From the NCBI GenBank assembly GCA_020849615.1, contig JADLFW010000009.1:124001-188000 (forward strand): DNA of 64,000 bases, given 5' to 3'. The notes under the pieces are model-generated. The model made no database searches, had not been told where the DNA came from, and saw nothing but the letters and a program-made list of their open reading frames with translations. A program made the position numbers and the translations under genes. Numbering within the stretch: the first letter of the stretch is position 1; every line of letters begins with the position of its first letter. The stretch is from Phycisphaerales bacterium. Its GTDB lineage: Bacteria > Planctomycetota > Phycisphaerae > Phycisphaerales > UBA1924. This document shows, one piece after another, positions 27,896 to 36,825 of the stretch.

Positions 27896-28243
27896 ATGCC
27901 CGAACCTTCCAGCATCAACATCCGCGTCGAGGATCGGGGCAACGGCACCGTCGTGACGCCCGAGGGCGAGATCGGCTACGAGGAAGCCCCGCCCTTCCGC
28001 AACGCCCTGAGGCGAGTCTCCGAGCAGCGGCCCAAGAGGCTCATCGTGGACCTCGCCCGGGTTGAGTACATGAACACGCCGGGCCTTGCCACGCTGGTGG
28101 AGGCCCTCCAGATGGCCAAGAAGAACAGCACCCGCCTGATCCTCTGCGGACTCAACGACAAGGTCCGCGCCATCTTCGAGATCGCCCGGCTGCACAAGGT
28201 CTTCGAGATCAAGGGCACCGTCGACGAATCCCTGGCCGCCTGA
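27896..28243 (+). CDS. STAS-domain protein (anti-anti-sigma factor/MlaB-like)
   Basis: A 115-residue single STAS domain: NGTVVTPEGEIGYEEAPPFRNAL, then RLIVDLARVEYMNTPGLATLVEA, where the Thr of NTPG sits at the usual phosphorylation site, and LILCGLNDKVRAIFEIARL. It starts just after the stop of the RsbW-like gene, with AGGAG 6 bases upstream, and is followed 5 bases later by the MlaE permease. It could be an anti-anti-sigma factor regulated by the upstream kinase, or an MlaB-like subunit of the transporter. The position between both partners leaves either possible. Confidence 0.9.
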   Translation: MPEPSSINIRVEDRGNGTVVTPEGEIGYEEAPPFRNALRRVSEQRPKRLIVDLARVEYMNTPGLATLVEALQMAKKNSTRLILCGLNDKVRAIFEIARLHKVFEIKGTVDESLAA

Positions 28244-28248
28244 TCGCC

Positions 28249-29124
28249 GTGACCTCCATGACCGACGGTTCCTCACCTACCTCCAGCCGCGGCAACGGGA
28301 CCGTTGGGTTCACGAAGCTGCTGATCGCCCCCCTCGAGTTCTTCGGCGGCCGGCTCATCGCCCTCCTGGACCAGGTCGGCGCGGTGCTGCTCCTCCTGCT
28401 CGACGCCGGGCGGTGGGTGCTGCGGTCGCTCATGAACCGCCGCGTGCGGCTGGGCCGAGCGGCGGTCGTCACCCAGATCGTCCGGGTCGGCGTCCGCTCC
28501 ATCTTCATTGTTTCGCTCGTCTCCGGCTGCGTCGGGTTCATCCTCGCCTTCCAGCTCTCCCCGCCGCTGGATGAGTTCGGCCGCAAGGACCTGGTCGCCA
28601 ACATCGTCAGCGTCGCCGTCCTGCGCGAGCTGGGCCCGCTCATCGGCGCGATCGTGCTGACGGGCTTTGCCGGAGCCTCCATGGCCGCCGAGATCGGCAC
28701 CATGGTCGTCGGGGAGGAGATCGAGGCCCTCGAAGCCCACGCCCTGAACCCCGTCCGCTTCCTCGTGGTCCCCCGGGTGATCGCCACCGTGCTCAGCATG
28801 ACGGCGCTCGCCGTGCTGGCCGATCTCGTCTCGGTGGGCGCTTCGCTTGGCGTCTCCGTCCTGATCCTCGACATCCCCTACGCCCTCTACAAGTCCAACA
28901 CACTCGACCAGGCCAAGCTCGTCGACTTCCTCACGGGCATCGGGAAGGCGACCGTGTTCGGCGGCCTCATCGGCCTCATCGCCTGCGCCAACGGCCTCCG
29001 CGTGACGGGCGGCGCCGCCGGTGTCGGCCGGGCCACCACCAACACCGTCGTGCAGTGCGTGGTCTCCATCGTGATCGCCGACCTCATCTTCACCGCGATC
29101 TTCTACGCCCTGAAGCTGGTCTGA
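28249..29124 (+). CDS. MlaE-family ABC transporter permease
   Basis: A 291-residue integral membrane protein of the MlaE/YrbE family, which moves phospholipids between inner and outer membrane. LAFQLSPPLDEFGRKDLVANIVSVAVLRELGPLIGAI, the TGFAGASMAAEIGTMVVGEEIEALEAH stretch and VVPRVIATVLSM are the core family signatures, here with about five helices. The GTG 28249 start (or ATG 28258) has no strong site. No MlaF ATPase or MlaD (MCE) protein is adjacent, so the complex must be completed by genes elsewhere. Confidence 0.93.
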   Translation: MTSMTDGSSPTSSRGNGTVGFTKLLIAPLEFFGGRLIALLDQVGAVLLLLLDAGRWVLRSLMNRRVRLGRAAVVTQIVRVGVRSIFIVSLVSGCVGFILAFQLSPPLDEFGRKDLVANIVSVAVLRELGPLIGAIVLTGFAGASMAAEIGTMVVGEEIEALEAHALNPVRFLVVPRVIATVLSMTALAVLADLVSVGASLGVSVLILDIPYALYKSNTLDQAKLVDFLTGIGKATVFGGLIGLIACANGLRVTGGAAGVGRATTNTVVQCVVSIVIADLIFTAIFYALKLV

Positions 29125-29173
29125 GCCGCGGCCGGCGATGTTCCGGCCCCCCTCCCCGCCGGGAATCGCCCGC

Positions 29174-30103
29174 TCACGCCGAGAAGAGCGCATCCACGAA
29201 CGCCGCCGGTTCAAAGGTCTCGATGTCCTCGGGCGTCTCCCCGACCCCGATGAACTTGACCGGGATGCTGGTGGCGTCGCGGATCGCGACCACCACGCCG
29301 CCCTTGGCCGTCCCGTCCAGCTTGGCCAGGAAGATCCCCGTGACGCCGGCCGACTTGGAGAACTCCTCCGCCTGCCGGAGCGCGCTCTGACCGCTCGTGG
29401 CATCCAGCACGAGCAGCACCTCGTGCGGGCCGCCGGGGATCTGCCGGTTGACGACCCCGCAGATCTTGGACAGCTGGCGCATCAGCGAATCCTGCGTGTG
29501 CAGCCGTCCCGCCGTGTCCAGGATCAGCACATCCACCCCCCGGGCCTTCGCCGCGGCGCACGCGTCGAACGCCACGGCCGCCGGATCCCCGCCCTGCTGT
29601 CCCTTCACCAGATCGACCCCGAGCCGCTCCGACCAGATCTCCAGCTGCCTCACCGCGCCGGCCCGGAACGTGTCGCAGGCCCCCAGCAGCACCGTCCGGC
29701 CCTGCGACCGCAGCAGCCAGCACAGCTTGGCAATGCTCGTCGTCTTGCCCACCCCGTTGACCCCGGTCATCAGGATGACCGTCGGCCCGGCCCCCGGCGC
29801 CGCCGTCCGAAGCTCCCGGTCCGCAGGCGGCCAGAGGTTCTTCAGATCCGTCTTGATGAACTCCAGCACCTGATCGCCGCTCTCGATCTTCCCGGCCCGG
29901 AACTGCTCGCGGATCGAGGTGATCAGCCGGGCCGTCGTCTTCACGCCGACATCCGACTGCAGGAGCCGCGCCTCCAGCTCGCTGATCAGCCCCTCGTCGA
30001 GCCGCCGGCCCAGCAGCATCGAGCGAAGACCGGTGACCAGCGTTTCGCGGGTCCGCTCAAGGCCCTTCTTCAGCTTGGAGATGACCGACTTGAAGAACGC
30101 CAT
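29174..30103 (-). CDS. ftsY: Signal recognition particle receptor FtsY
   Basis: The SRP receptor GTPase, which docks ribosome/SRP complexes at the membrane. The 309-residue protein is essentially the NG domain without a long acidic N-terminal region: P-loop GVNGVGKTTSIAKL, ACDTFRAGAVRQLE, DTAGRLHTQ, LVLDATSGQSAL and LAKLDGTAKGGVV are all present. It is the last gene of the ribH-nusB-ftsY group, 32 bases after nusB. Confidence 0.97.
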   Translation of the reverse strand: MAFFKSVISKLKKGLERTRETLVTGLRSMLLGRRLDEGLISELEARLLQSDVGVKTTARLITSIREQFRAGKIESGDQVLEFIKTDLKNLWPPADRELRTAAPGAGPTVILMTGVNGVGKTTSIAKLCWLLRSQGRTVLLGACDTFRAGAVRQLEIWSERLGVDLVKGQQGGDPAAVAFDACAAAKARGVDVLILDTAGRLHTQDSLMRQLSKICGVVNRQIPGGPHEVLLVLDATSGQSALRQAEEFSKSAGVTGIFLAKLDGTAKGGVVVAIRDATSIPVKFIGVGETPEDIETFEPAAFVDALFSA

Positions 30104-30135
30104 GGCGTGGATTCATCCGGGCGGCGGAGCGCCGT

Positions 30136-30606
30136 TCACAGTTCCTGGGATCCCTCGGCGGGGGTCTCGCCGGTGGGCGGCGGTTCGGCCGGCGTCTCCT
30201 CGGCCTCGGTCTGCTTCTGGACCTTGTCCAGCAGGGCATTGACGAAGCCGGGAGATTTCTCCGTGCTGAACGCCTTGGCCAGCTCCACCGCCTCGTTGAT
30301 CGCGATCTTCGCGTTCACCCGTCCCGAGGTGATCTCGAAGTGGGCCAGCCGCAGGATGGCCCGGTCGACGGGCGCCTGGCGGTGCACGGGCCAGGAGGGC
30401 GCCAGGGCGGTCATCAGCTCGTCGGCCCGCGCCCGGTCCCCGTATGCGGCCTGCGCCAGCTCGAACGCCTTGCGGCGATCGGCGGGCCCGTATTCCTCCG
30501 CGCCTTCCAGGCCCTTTAGGATGTCCTCGGCATCGCGCTCGCCGCGGGCATCGAGCTGGTACAGAACCTGAAACGCCAGTCGCCGGATATCTCGTGGGGT
30601 CGTCAT
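30136..30606 (-). CDS. nusB: Transcription antitermination factor NusB
   Basis: A 156-residue all-helical RNA-binding factor that joins NusE (S10) on boxA RNA in rRNA antitermination. RRLAFQVLYQLDARGE at the start, then RAILRLAHFEI and KIAINEAVELAKAFSTEKSPGFVNALLDKV are the diagnostic blocks. About 25 extra residues rich in Pro/Glu follow the fold. Its start overlaps the ribH stop by one base. Confidence 0.95.
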   Translation of the reverse strand: MTTPRDIRRLAFQVLYQLDARGERDAEDILKGLEGAEEYGPADRRKAFELAQAAYGDRARADELMTALAPSWPVHRQAPVDRAILRLAHFEITSGRVNAKIAINEAVELAKAFSTEKSPGFVNALLDKVQKQTEAEETPAEPPPTGETPAEGSQEL

Positions 30607-31178
30607 CAGTTCGTTCGATCTCCACGCCGGCGGTGTTTCGCGCCCGGCGGGTTGGTCTTGTCGGGCCTGATGAGCGACGCCGTCGGCCCGGCGGGCAACC
30701 CCGCCGCGATGCTCTTGGCTGTCGCCACCGCCTGAAGCACGGCCGACATGGATTCCTGGCCCTTGTTTCCCTTGACGCCCCCGGCCCGCGCCTCTGCCTG
30801 ATCCACGGTATCGACCGTCAGAACGCCGAACCCGACAGGCAGGCCCGTCGCGAGCGTGACGCCCACCAGCCCGCTCGCCACCGCCTCCGCGATGTACCGG
30901 TCGTGGCTGGTATCGCCCTTGATGATGCAGCCCAGCGTCAGAACCCCCGCGAACCGGCCCGTGCGGGCCGCCGCGAGCGCGAGGGCGGGCAGCTCGTACG
31001 CTCCCGGCGCTTCATACAACTCGAGGTCGCCCCGGCGCCCCCCTCGGGCAAGGTACTCGGCGATCGCCCCGTCCTGCAGGCGCGCGGTGATGCTCCCGTT
31101 GTAGCGGCTCACGATAACCGCGATCCTCGGCAGGGCCGCGGCCCGTTCTCTCTTGTGCCGGTGGGTGCTGCCCGACAT
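30606..31178 (-). CDS. ribH: 6,7-dimethyl-8-ribityllumazine synthase
   Basis: Condenses 5-amino-6-ribitylaminouracil with dihydroxybutanone phosphate in riboflavin synthesis. Blocks seen are IAVIVSRYNGSIT, APGAYELPALALAAARTGRFAGVLTLGCIIKGDTSHDRYIAEA and GLPVGFGVLTVDT; the catalytic His is that of TSHDRY. The C-terminus has an extra basic tail (PDKTNPPGAKHRRRG) beyond the family's usual ~155 residues. First gene of ribH-nusB-ftsY; it diverges from the UbiA gene. Confidence 0.96.
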   Translation of the reverse strand: MSGSTHRHKRERAAALPRIAVIVSRYNGSITARLQDGAIAEYLARGGRRGDLELYEAPGAYELPALALAAARTGRFAGVLTLGCIIKGDTSHDRYIAEAVASGLVGVTLATGLPVGFGVLTVDTVDQAEARAGGVKGNKGQESMSAVLQAVATAKSIAAGLPAGPTASLIRPDKTNPPGAKHRRRGDRTN

Positions 31179-31249
31179 GCGGGCGGATCGTAGTGGGGGT
31201 GCGACCCATCTTCCTGCCTGTCATTCAGAACGTCCCCCGGCCCGGTACG

Positions 31250-32242
31250 ATGCCCCCAATGGACCGCGTTCTGCAGGGAATCGCCCCCATCCTGCGACTC
31301 ACCCGCGTCACCGCGGCCTTCGCCGCGGTGGCCAACGTCTGGTTCACCGTGCTCTGGTCCCGCGCGGAATCCCACGAACCCGGAGGACAGTTCCTCAGGA
31401 TCCAGCCCCTCGTCCTCCTGCTCGCCGGCGCCACCGCGACCGCCGTGGGCCTGCTGGCGCTGGGTATGTGCCTCAACGACCTGCTCGACCGCCGTCGTGA
31501 CCGCGTGCTCCGGCCCGACCGTCCGATCGCGTCTGGCCTGGTCTCCCCCGAGGCGGCGGCGAACCTGGCGGCCGCCACACTTGCCCTCGCGGTCTTCGGT
31601 TCGACTGTCTTCGGCACCCGCGGGGTGGTGTGGACGCTGGCGATCGCCGCCGGCATCGTGTTCTTCAACGCGGCCGCCAAGTTCATCCCGGCACTGGGGT
31701 TCCTGCTCTTCGGGGCGATCACCACCGCGCACATGTTCCTTCCCAACCCCGACCTGCGTTTTACCTGGCCTCAGTGGCTGGTGCTCACGCAGACGATCGT
31801 CGTCGCCGCGATCGTGCACGTCGTCGGCCGGCGCACACCGCGCGTCTCGGGCCGGGCCTGGGGCGTTGTCCTCGCGGGATGGGCCGTGATGTCCGCCGTG
31901 GTCCTGGCCCGCATGTCGCCGTCCGAAACCGCGGGCGGGTGGTTCTGGCCCGGCTGGGTCGGCTACCGCGCGGCGCTCTACCCCGCCATCGTCACCGTCG
32001 TGTTCATGCTCTTCGCGTGGCGCAAGCTCACCATCAACGGCCCGGGCCCTCGCACCGCCGACAAGCTGGGCCGCTATGCCGGCCTCCTGGTCAGCCTCAA
32101 CGGCTGCGCATGGCTCCTGGGCGCGGGCCACCGCGATGAGGCCGTGATCATGGCGGGCCTGGCCTTCACCGGCTTGCTGGGGATGCTCGTGCTGCGCGAG
32201 CTCTACGGCCTCATGGAACAGCCGATCGGCTACCGGCAGTAG
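31250..32242 (+). CDS. UbiA-family prenyltransferase
   Basis: A 330-residue polytopic membrane enzyme that transfers a prenyl chain to an aromatic or related acceptor. The first aspartate motif is in NDLLDRRRDRVLRPDRPIASG, with eight or nine helices predicted in total; RYAGLLVSLNGCAWLLG lies near the end. The second Asp-rich motif typical of UbiA is not clearly visible, so the acceptor cannot be assigned (EboC-like and quinone-pathway homologues are both possible). ATG 31250 or 31259 could be the start. It diverges from ribH over about 70 bases. Confidence 0.82.
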   Translation: MPPMDRVLQGIAPILRLTRVTAAFAAVANVWFTVLWSRAESHEPGGQFLRIQPLVLLLAGATATAVGLLALGMCLNDLLDRRRDRVLRPDRPIASGLVSPEAAANLAAATLALAVFGSTVFGTRGVVWTLAIAAGIVFFNAAAKFIPALGFLLFGAITTAHMFLPNPDLRFTWPQWLVLTQTIVVAAIVHVVGRRTPRVSGRAWGVVLAGWAVMSAVVLARMSPSETAGGWFWPGWVGYRAALYPAIVTVVFMLFAWRKLTINGPGPRTADKLGRYAGLLVSLNGCAWLLGAGHRDEAVIMAGLAFTGLLGMLVLRELYGLMEQPIGYRQ

Positions 32243-32390
32243 CATTCCAGCGCCCGCTCACGCGATCTTAATGAACGCAATCTTCACGCCGCCTTGACGC
32301 GTGCGCAGGGCACCCACAGGTATTGTTCGGCCCTTAGAAACGCATCGCGCCCGGGCGCGTGCGGACAACACCGCCAAGGAGCCGGCTGCA

Positions 32391-33440
32391 ATGAAGATCC
32401 ACAATCGTCGGGGGTCGGGTTTCACGCTCATCGAACTGCTGGTCGTGATCGCGATCATCGCCCTGCTCGTCGGGATCCTGCTCCCTTCGCTGGGCGCGGC
32501 AAGGAACTCGGCGCGGGCCATGAAATGCGGCGCCAGCATGAGGTCGGTCGCGCAGGCGGTCACCGGGTACACCATCGAGAACAACTTCTTCCCACCCGCC
32601 TACGTCTACGGCGCGGAACAGACCGGCGGCAAATGGCTGATGAAAGACCAGCTCGACCGGAACCCCACACCCAGCAACGGCTATATCCACTGGTCCTGGT
32701 CGCTCTTCGGCGGTGATGACTCCGGCGGCGGTCTGCCGGAGGCCGCCTTCACGTGCCCATCGCTCCCCCGCGGCGGCGCCCCGCGCACCAATCCCGGATC
32801 GAAGCGCGATGACTGGGAAGATGACCAGGTCAGCGACGCCGGGCCGTACAGCTCGTCGGCCTACCCGCGCGACCGGCAGGTCGCACGCATCGCCTTCACC
32901 GGCAACGCCGCCGTCTTCCCGCGCAACAAGTTCAACGGCGGCAGCGTCCGCAAGAACCAGCTGGTCAACCCCTCCTGGATCGACGGCTCGGGCCGCGGCG
33001 CTTCCGGCACCATCCTGGCCACCGAGTTCATCTACAACCAGAACTGGAGCTGCCTGACCGACCCCGATGTCAGCGGCGACCGCGTCATCAAGAGCCACCG
33101 GGCCATCACGCCTTTCGTCGGCCGGTCCACCGGCTACGACGTCTACAGCGAGCCCCTGGGCGGCTCGTTCGCCCGCTTCGCCTACCCCAAGCTTGACGAC
33201 ATCGCCAAGAAGGAAGAGATCGTCGGCGCCACCGGCCTGATCAGCGGCTCGCAGAAGACGGCGCTCAACGCGGTGGGCCGCCAGCACCCCAACACCTCGG
33301 GCCCGTACGGCGGGACCGCCAACTTCGTCTTCGTCGACGGCCACGTCGAGAACATGACGGTGGTCGATTCCGTCAAGAAGAAGAAGTGGGGTGAGCGGTT
33401 CTACAGCATCACCGGCTCCAACACCGTGTTCGAGGAATAA
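32391..33440 (+). CDS. Prepilin-like (type II secretion pseudopilin) protein
   Basis: A 349-residue protein with a type IV prepilin leader: GFTLIELLVVIAIIALLVGILLPSL, cleavage expected after the Gly of RRGSGF, with the conserved Glu at position 5 of the mature chain. The C-terminus has a DGH element (NFVFVDGHVEN), the planctomycete H-Xn-DG type, following the His of GRQHPNTSG. AAGGAG lies about 7 bases before the ATG. Planctomycete genomes carry many such proteins, whose roles are mostly unknown; secretion or surface structure is likely. Confidence 0.9.
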   Translation: MKIHNRRGSGFTLIELLVVIAIIALLVGILLPSLGAARNSARAMKCGASMRSVAQAVTGYTIENNFFPPAYVYGAEQTGGKWLMKDQLDRNPTPSNGYIHWSWSLFGGDDSGGGLPEAAFTCPSLPRGGAPRTNPGSKRDDWEDDQVSDAGPYSSSAYPRDRQVARIAFTGNAAVFPRNKFNGGSVRKNQLVNPSWIDGSGRGASGTILATEFIYNQNWSCLTDPDVSGDRVIKSHRAITPFVGRSTGYDVYSEPLGGSFARFAYPKLDDIAKKEEIVGATGLISGSQKTALNAVGRQHPNTSGPYGGTANFVFVDGHVENMTVVDSVKKKKWGERFYSITGSNTVFEE

Positions 33441-33656
33441 GCCGATCGTCTTCGCGCAATCTGTGCGGGCCGCGCTGGGCGGCCTTCACCATCCGCCGGT
33501 AGAGTCGGGCCCCAGTTGACCGCGGCCGCGTTGAACCGGGCCGCAACGAATCGGGATTGTCGCTTGCCACGTGATGAACGCCGGGCGTCGTTCGCTCCGC
33601 GCTTGTCCCGTCGATATCGCTCACGCTCGAACCATCAGAATGAGGGAGTCTTTCGA

Positions 33657-36239
33657 ATGAACTATCACCGTAAGAACCTGCTCGCCATGGCCTCCTGCGG
33701 ACTCGTCGGAGGGCTGGCCACCATCGCCTCCGCGCAGCCGTACGTCGTGAACATCTCCGGCGCCACGCTCCTCGAAAACTACGTCGCGGCTCCCGCGTCC
33801 ACCCACGACGCCATCGATGTCGACGGCGATGGCATCATCACCTCCGGCGGCATCATCGATCAGCTCTCCCCCTCCAATCCTCCCTCCGCCTCCAACTGGT
33901 GGGTCATCCAGTACCGGGCCACCGGCTCGATCCGCGGGCTCCGCGAGCTCTTCGACTACGGCGACACCTTCCTCACCCTCGACGAGGCCGCCGGCCCGCT
34001 GAAGTTCAGCGTCTGCTCCCGGGCGTTCTGCAACCGTTCCCGCTACATCAACGGCGGCGTCGCCGAGGGCATCAAGAACCTCGGAAACCCGGGCGCCGCC
34101 CCGGTGCGCTCCTCGATGGATGGCAACTACGTGATGCAGTACTCGGTCCCCGACCTGCCCTCCGCGGGCGGCATCCAGATTGACATCGCGGTCCTCGACG
34201 TGCCCTCTCCCTGGGGCCTCTGCTACCCGGGGGGGACGGCGGGCGTGGTGGACTACACCCCCGGCGAGGGCGGTTACGGCTGCAACCCGCTGCTCGCCGA
34301 CTCCAAGTCCGGTACCCCCACGACCTTCGGCAACAAGCTCGTGGACATCGCGGCCCCGGCCAACACCTTCGACACGGCACTATTCTTCGCCCCGATCGCG
34401 ACCGTCGTAAACCTGGGCGTCGGCCTCGAGCAGACCGAGATGTCGAACCTCCAGTACATCTTCACCACGGGCCGCACTAACAAGGGCGAGAACCTGATGG
34501 TCGCGACCCGCGACTCGGGCTCCGGCACGCGAAACGGCTACATGAACTGCATCGGCATCGACCCCAGCTACGGCGTCGGCGACAACATCGGCACGCTCTC
34601 CTCCCTGGCCGACTGGGACCGTCTCGGCGCCGACTTCCAGCCCACCAACAAGAACGGCAACGGCCAGGTCGAGGGAACAGTCATCAACCACCGCCTCGGG
34701 ATCGGCTACGTCGGCGCCGAGCGCGGCGTCGCGGGCGCCTGGCTCACCGGAGGCCGCATGGAAGTCCTGGCCATCCGCAACGACATCATCGGCGGCACCG
34801 AGTACTCCCGTCCCAACATCGATGAGATCCTCGACAACACCATCAACGGGTACGTGATCGGCGGCCCGGCGTCGCTGGTCACTCTCGGCAATCCCCAGAT
34901 CCCAGGCTCGATGAACAACCCCAGCGCCGCGGCCTACGTCAACAACATCCGCGAGTCGATCGCCGATGTCACCGCGGCGCCCGGCTCCGATCCGACCGTC
35001 TTCACCCCGGGTGAGCTCGCCGCGACTCAGTTCATCCTCACCGCGTCGCAGGACTTCGTCCATGACCTCAGCATGCCCACGCTGCTGACCCCCAACGCGG
35101 ACCTCAATCCCGTCCTGCAGGACTTCACCCGGGCCAACAACGTCCTCCGGAACCCGGCCTACTACACCTTCGGCCTCGCGACCCGCGACGGCCGCGTGCC
35201 GACCCGCAAGACCGCCGGCTCTCCCGTCTACAGCGACGGCCTGACCAACACCTACATCACCCAGGGCGGCGCCACGCTCACGTACGGCGACCCGCTCCCC
35301 TCCCGCAATCGCATCGCCGGCGATTTCGATGGCAACGGCCTGCGGAACTGGAACGACGCCACCGAGATGCTCAAGGCCCTCCGCCAGCGCGAGGGCGGCG
35401 CAACGTGGACCGCCCCCGCGGGCTCCGGGCCCATCGCCGGCGCTCCCGGCAGCGACTCCTGCATCGAGATCCTCGGAGATTTTGACGGTGACGGCAGCTT
35501 CACCCGGGCGGATGTCCGCTACTGGGCCGACGGCCTCGCCGTCAATCCCTCCGGCGGCGCCCTGAACCGCGCCGAGGGCTTCCTGCGGGCCGACAACGCC
35601 GCCTCCGCCGCCGGCGTCAGCCTCCCGCTCTTCGCCACGGTCCTCGCGACGGGGGCCACGTACCAGCCCGGCGACGCCCGGGCCGACATCGCCGGCGCCG
35701 CGGGCACCGCCCCCGGCTTCGCCCCCGTGGGCAGCGACGGCCGCATCGACGCCAGGGACATCGACTACATCTTCGCCCAGTTCCGCGGCACGGGTGACAG
35801 CGAAGTCAACTGGTCCCATTTCGCCGAGACCTTCGGCCGCGACCTCTCCGCCGACATCACCGGCGACCTGAAGATCAACACCGCCGATGTCCAGGCCGTC
35901 CTCGCCATCCTCGGCACCACCCAGTGTGATGTGAACCTCGACGGCGTCGGAGACCAGGCCGATGCCGACATCGTCACCGCGCACCTCGGGACCGCCGGCG
36001 GCTGGGCCGACGGCGATGTCAACGGCGATGGCCAGGTCGATGCCACCGATCTGGCGATCGTCTCCGCCTGTTCCTGCATCGTCGATCTCAACGGCGACGG
36101 CATCGTCGACTTCTCGGACTACCTCGAGTTCCTCAATCTGTACGATGCGCAAGACCCCCGCGTCGACTTCAACATGGACGGCATCGTCGACTTCTCGGAC
36201 TACCTGGAGTTCCTGAACCTCTACGACGCCGGCTGCTGA
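33657..36239 (+). CDS. Secreted PstS-like protein with GC-type dockerin repeats
   Basis: An 860-residue exported protein. After a signal peptide ending ATIASA, residues ~30-500 look like a periplasmic binding fold of the phosphate-binding PstS type: VNISGATLLENYV near the start and ATRDSGSGTRNGYMN (R285 to T291, the PstS phosphate-loop pattern). The C-terminal ~260 residues contain about eight calcium-binding EF-hand/dockerin segments (AGDFDGNGLRNWNDA, LGDFDGDGSFTRADV, DVNGDGQVDATDL, DLNGDGIVDFSDY) and end DFSDYLEFLNLYDAGC, the GC-type dockerin tail. TGAGGGAG precedes the ATG. It is probably surface-anchored; the ligand is not proven. Confidence 0.8.
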   Translation: MNYHRKNLLAMASCGLVGGLATIASAQPYVVNISGATLLENYVAAPASTHDAIDVDGDGIITSGGIIDQLSPSNPPSASNWWVIQYRATGSIRGLRELFDYGDTFLTLDEAAGPLKFSVCSRAFCNRSRYINGGVAEGIKNLGNPGAAPVRSSMDGNYVMQYSVPDLPSAGGIQIDIAVLDVPSPWGLCYPGGTAGVVDYTPGEGGYGCNPLLADSKSGTPTTFGNKLVDIAAPANTFDTALFFAPIATVVNLGVGLEQTEMSNLQYIFTTGRTNKGENLMVATRDSGSGTRNGYMNCIGIDPSYGVGDNIGTLSSLADWDRLGADFQPTNKNGNGQVEGTVINHRLGIGYVGAERGVAGAWLTGGRMEVLAIRNDIIGGTEYSRPNIDEILDNTINGYVIGGPASLVTLGNPQIPGSMNNPSAAAYVNNIRESIADVTAAPGSDPTVFTPGELAATQFILTASQDFVHDLSMPTLLTPNADLNPVLQDFTRANNVLRNPAYYTFGLATRDGRVPTRKTAGSPVYSDGLTNTYITQGGATLTYGDPLPSRNRIAGDFDGNGLRNWNDATEMLKALRQREGGATWTAPAGSGPIAGAPGSDSCIEILGDFDGDGSFTRADVRYWADGLAVNPSGGALNRAEGFLRADNAASAAGVSLPLFATVLATGATYQPGDARADIAGAAGTAPGFAPVGSDGRIDARDIDYIFAQFRGTGDSEVNWSHFAETFGRDLSADITGDLKINTADVQAVLAILGTTQCDVNLDGVGDQADADIVTAHLGTAGGWADGDVNGDGQVDATDLAIVSACSCIVDLNGDGIVDFSDYLEFLNLYDAQDPRVDFNMDGIVDFSDYLEFLNLYDAGC

Positions 36240-36277
36240 TTCCTGGACAAAGAGCCACAGTCCGGTCCGTTTGACCG

Positions 36278-36312
36278 AGCCCCCGGGGACGCCTCAGCCC
36301 CGGAGGCTTTCT
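36278..36312 (+). terminator. Terminator hairpin after the dockerin gene
   Basis: Arms at 36278-36288 and 36298-36308 (AGCCCCCGGGG, one mismatch) with a 9-base loop are followed by TTTCT. It lies about 40 bases past the stop of the dockerin gene. Confidence 0.6.
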
Positions 36313-36416
36313 CCATTTGTGGGGGGGTCGTCGCCTCACCCGCGGATCAGCTCCATGGACGCCCGCCTGAAGCCCCGCCGGGCGATGACCGATCTTCTCC
36401 CCTCGGAGGTCCGCCC

Positions 36417-36770
36417 ATGCCCGACGAGCCCATGTCGCCCCTGCGTCCGCTCATCAGCGAGTTCGCGGACGAGCCCGAGCTGAAGGAACTGGTCCAGCTC
36501 TTCACCAGCGAACTGCCCGACCGAGTCCGGGCCATCGAGAACGCCTGGTCCACGCGCGAGGTCACCGTGCTGCGCCGCATGGTCCACCAGCTGCGCGGCG
36601 CTTCCGCGGGCTACGGCTACCCGACCATCGGCCACGCCGCCGGCGCCATCGAGGACCGCCTCCGCGAACTGGGCTCGACCGATGAGCCGGGATGGCTGAG
36701 CCTCCGCCGGCAGGTAGATCAGCTCGTCAATCTGTGCCGCAGCGCGGCCATGGGCGTTCCCCGCGCATAG
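36417..36770 (+). CDS. Hpt (histidine phosphotransfer) domain protein
   Basis: A 117-residue single Hpt domain that relays phosphate between a hybrid kinase and a response regulator. The phosphorylated His is in VHQLRGASAGYG; ELKELVQLFTSELPDRVRAIENAW precedes it as helix one. No kinase is adjacent, but a receiver-diguanylate cyclase gene follows 55 bases later, a likely acceptor. Confidence 0.88.
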   Translation: MPDEPMSPLRPLISEFADEPELKELVQLFTSELPDRVRAIENAWSTREVTVLRRMVHQLRGASAGYGYPTIGHAAGAIEDRLRELGSTDEPGWLSLRRQVDQLVNLCRSAAMGVPRA

Positions 36771-36825
36771 CCGTCCGGATCAACGCGGGCCCGGCCCGCA
36801 CTCGCAACCTCGGGCCACCGCACGG

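Noticed and set aside
33441-33656. Spacer between the pseudopilin and dockerin genes as a separate gene
   Set aside because: The frame there is only an extension of the dockerin frame upstream of its ribosome site and signal peptide; no other signal seen.
36070-36239. Tandem DNA repeat at the end of the dockerin gene
   Set aside because: The repetition follows from two consecutive dockerin EF-hand motifs in the protein, not from an independent DNA repeat.
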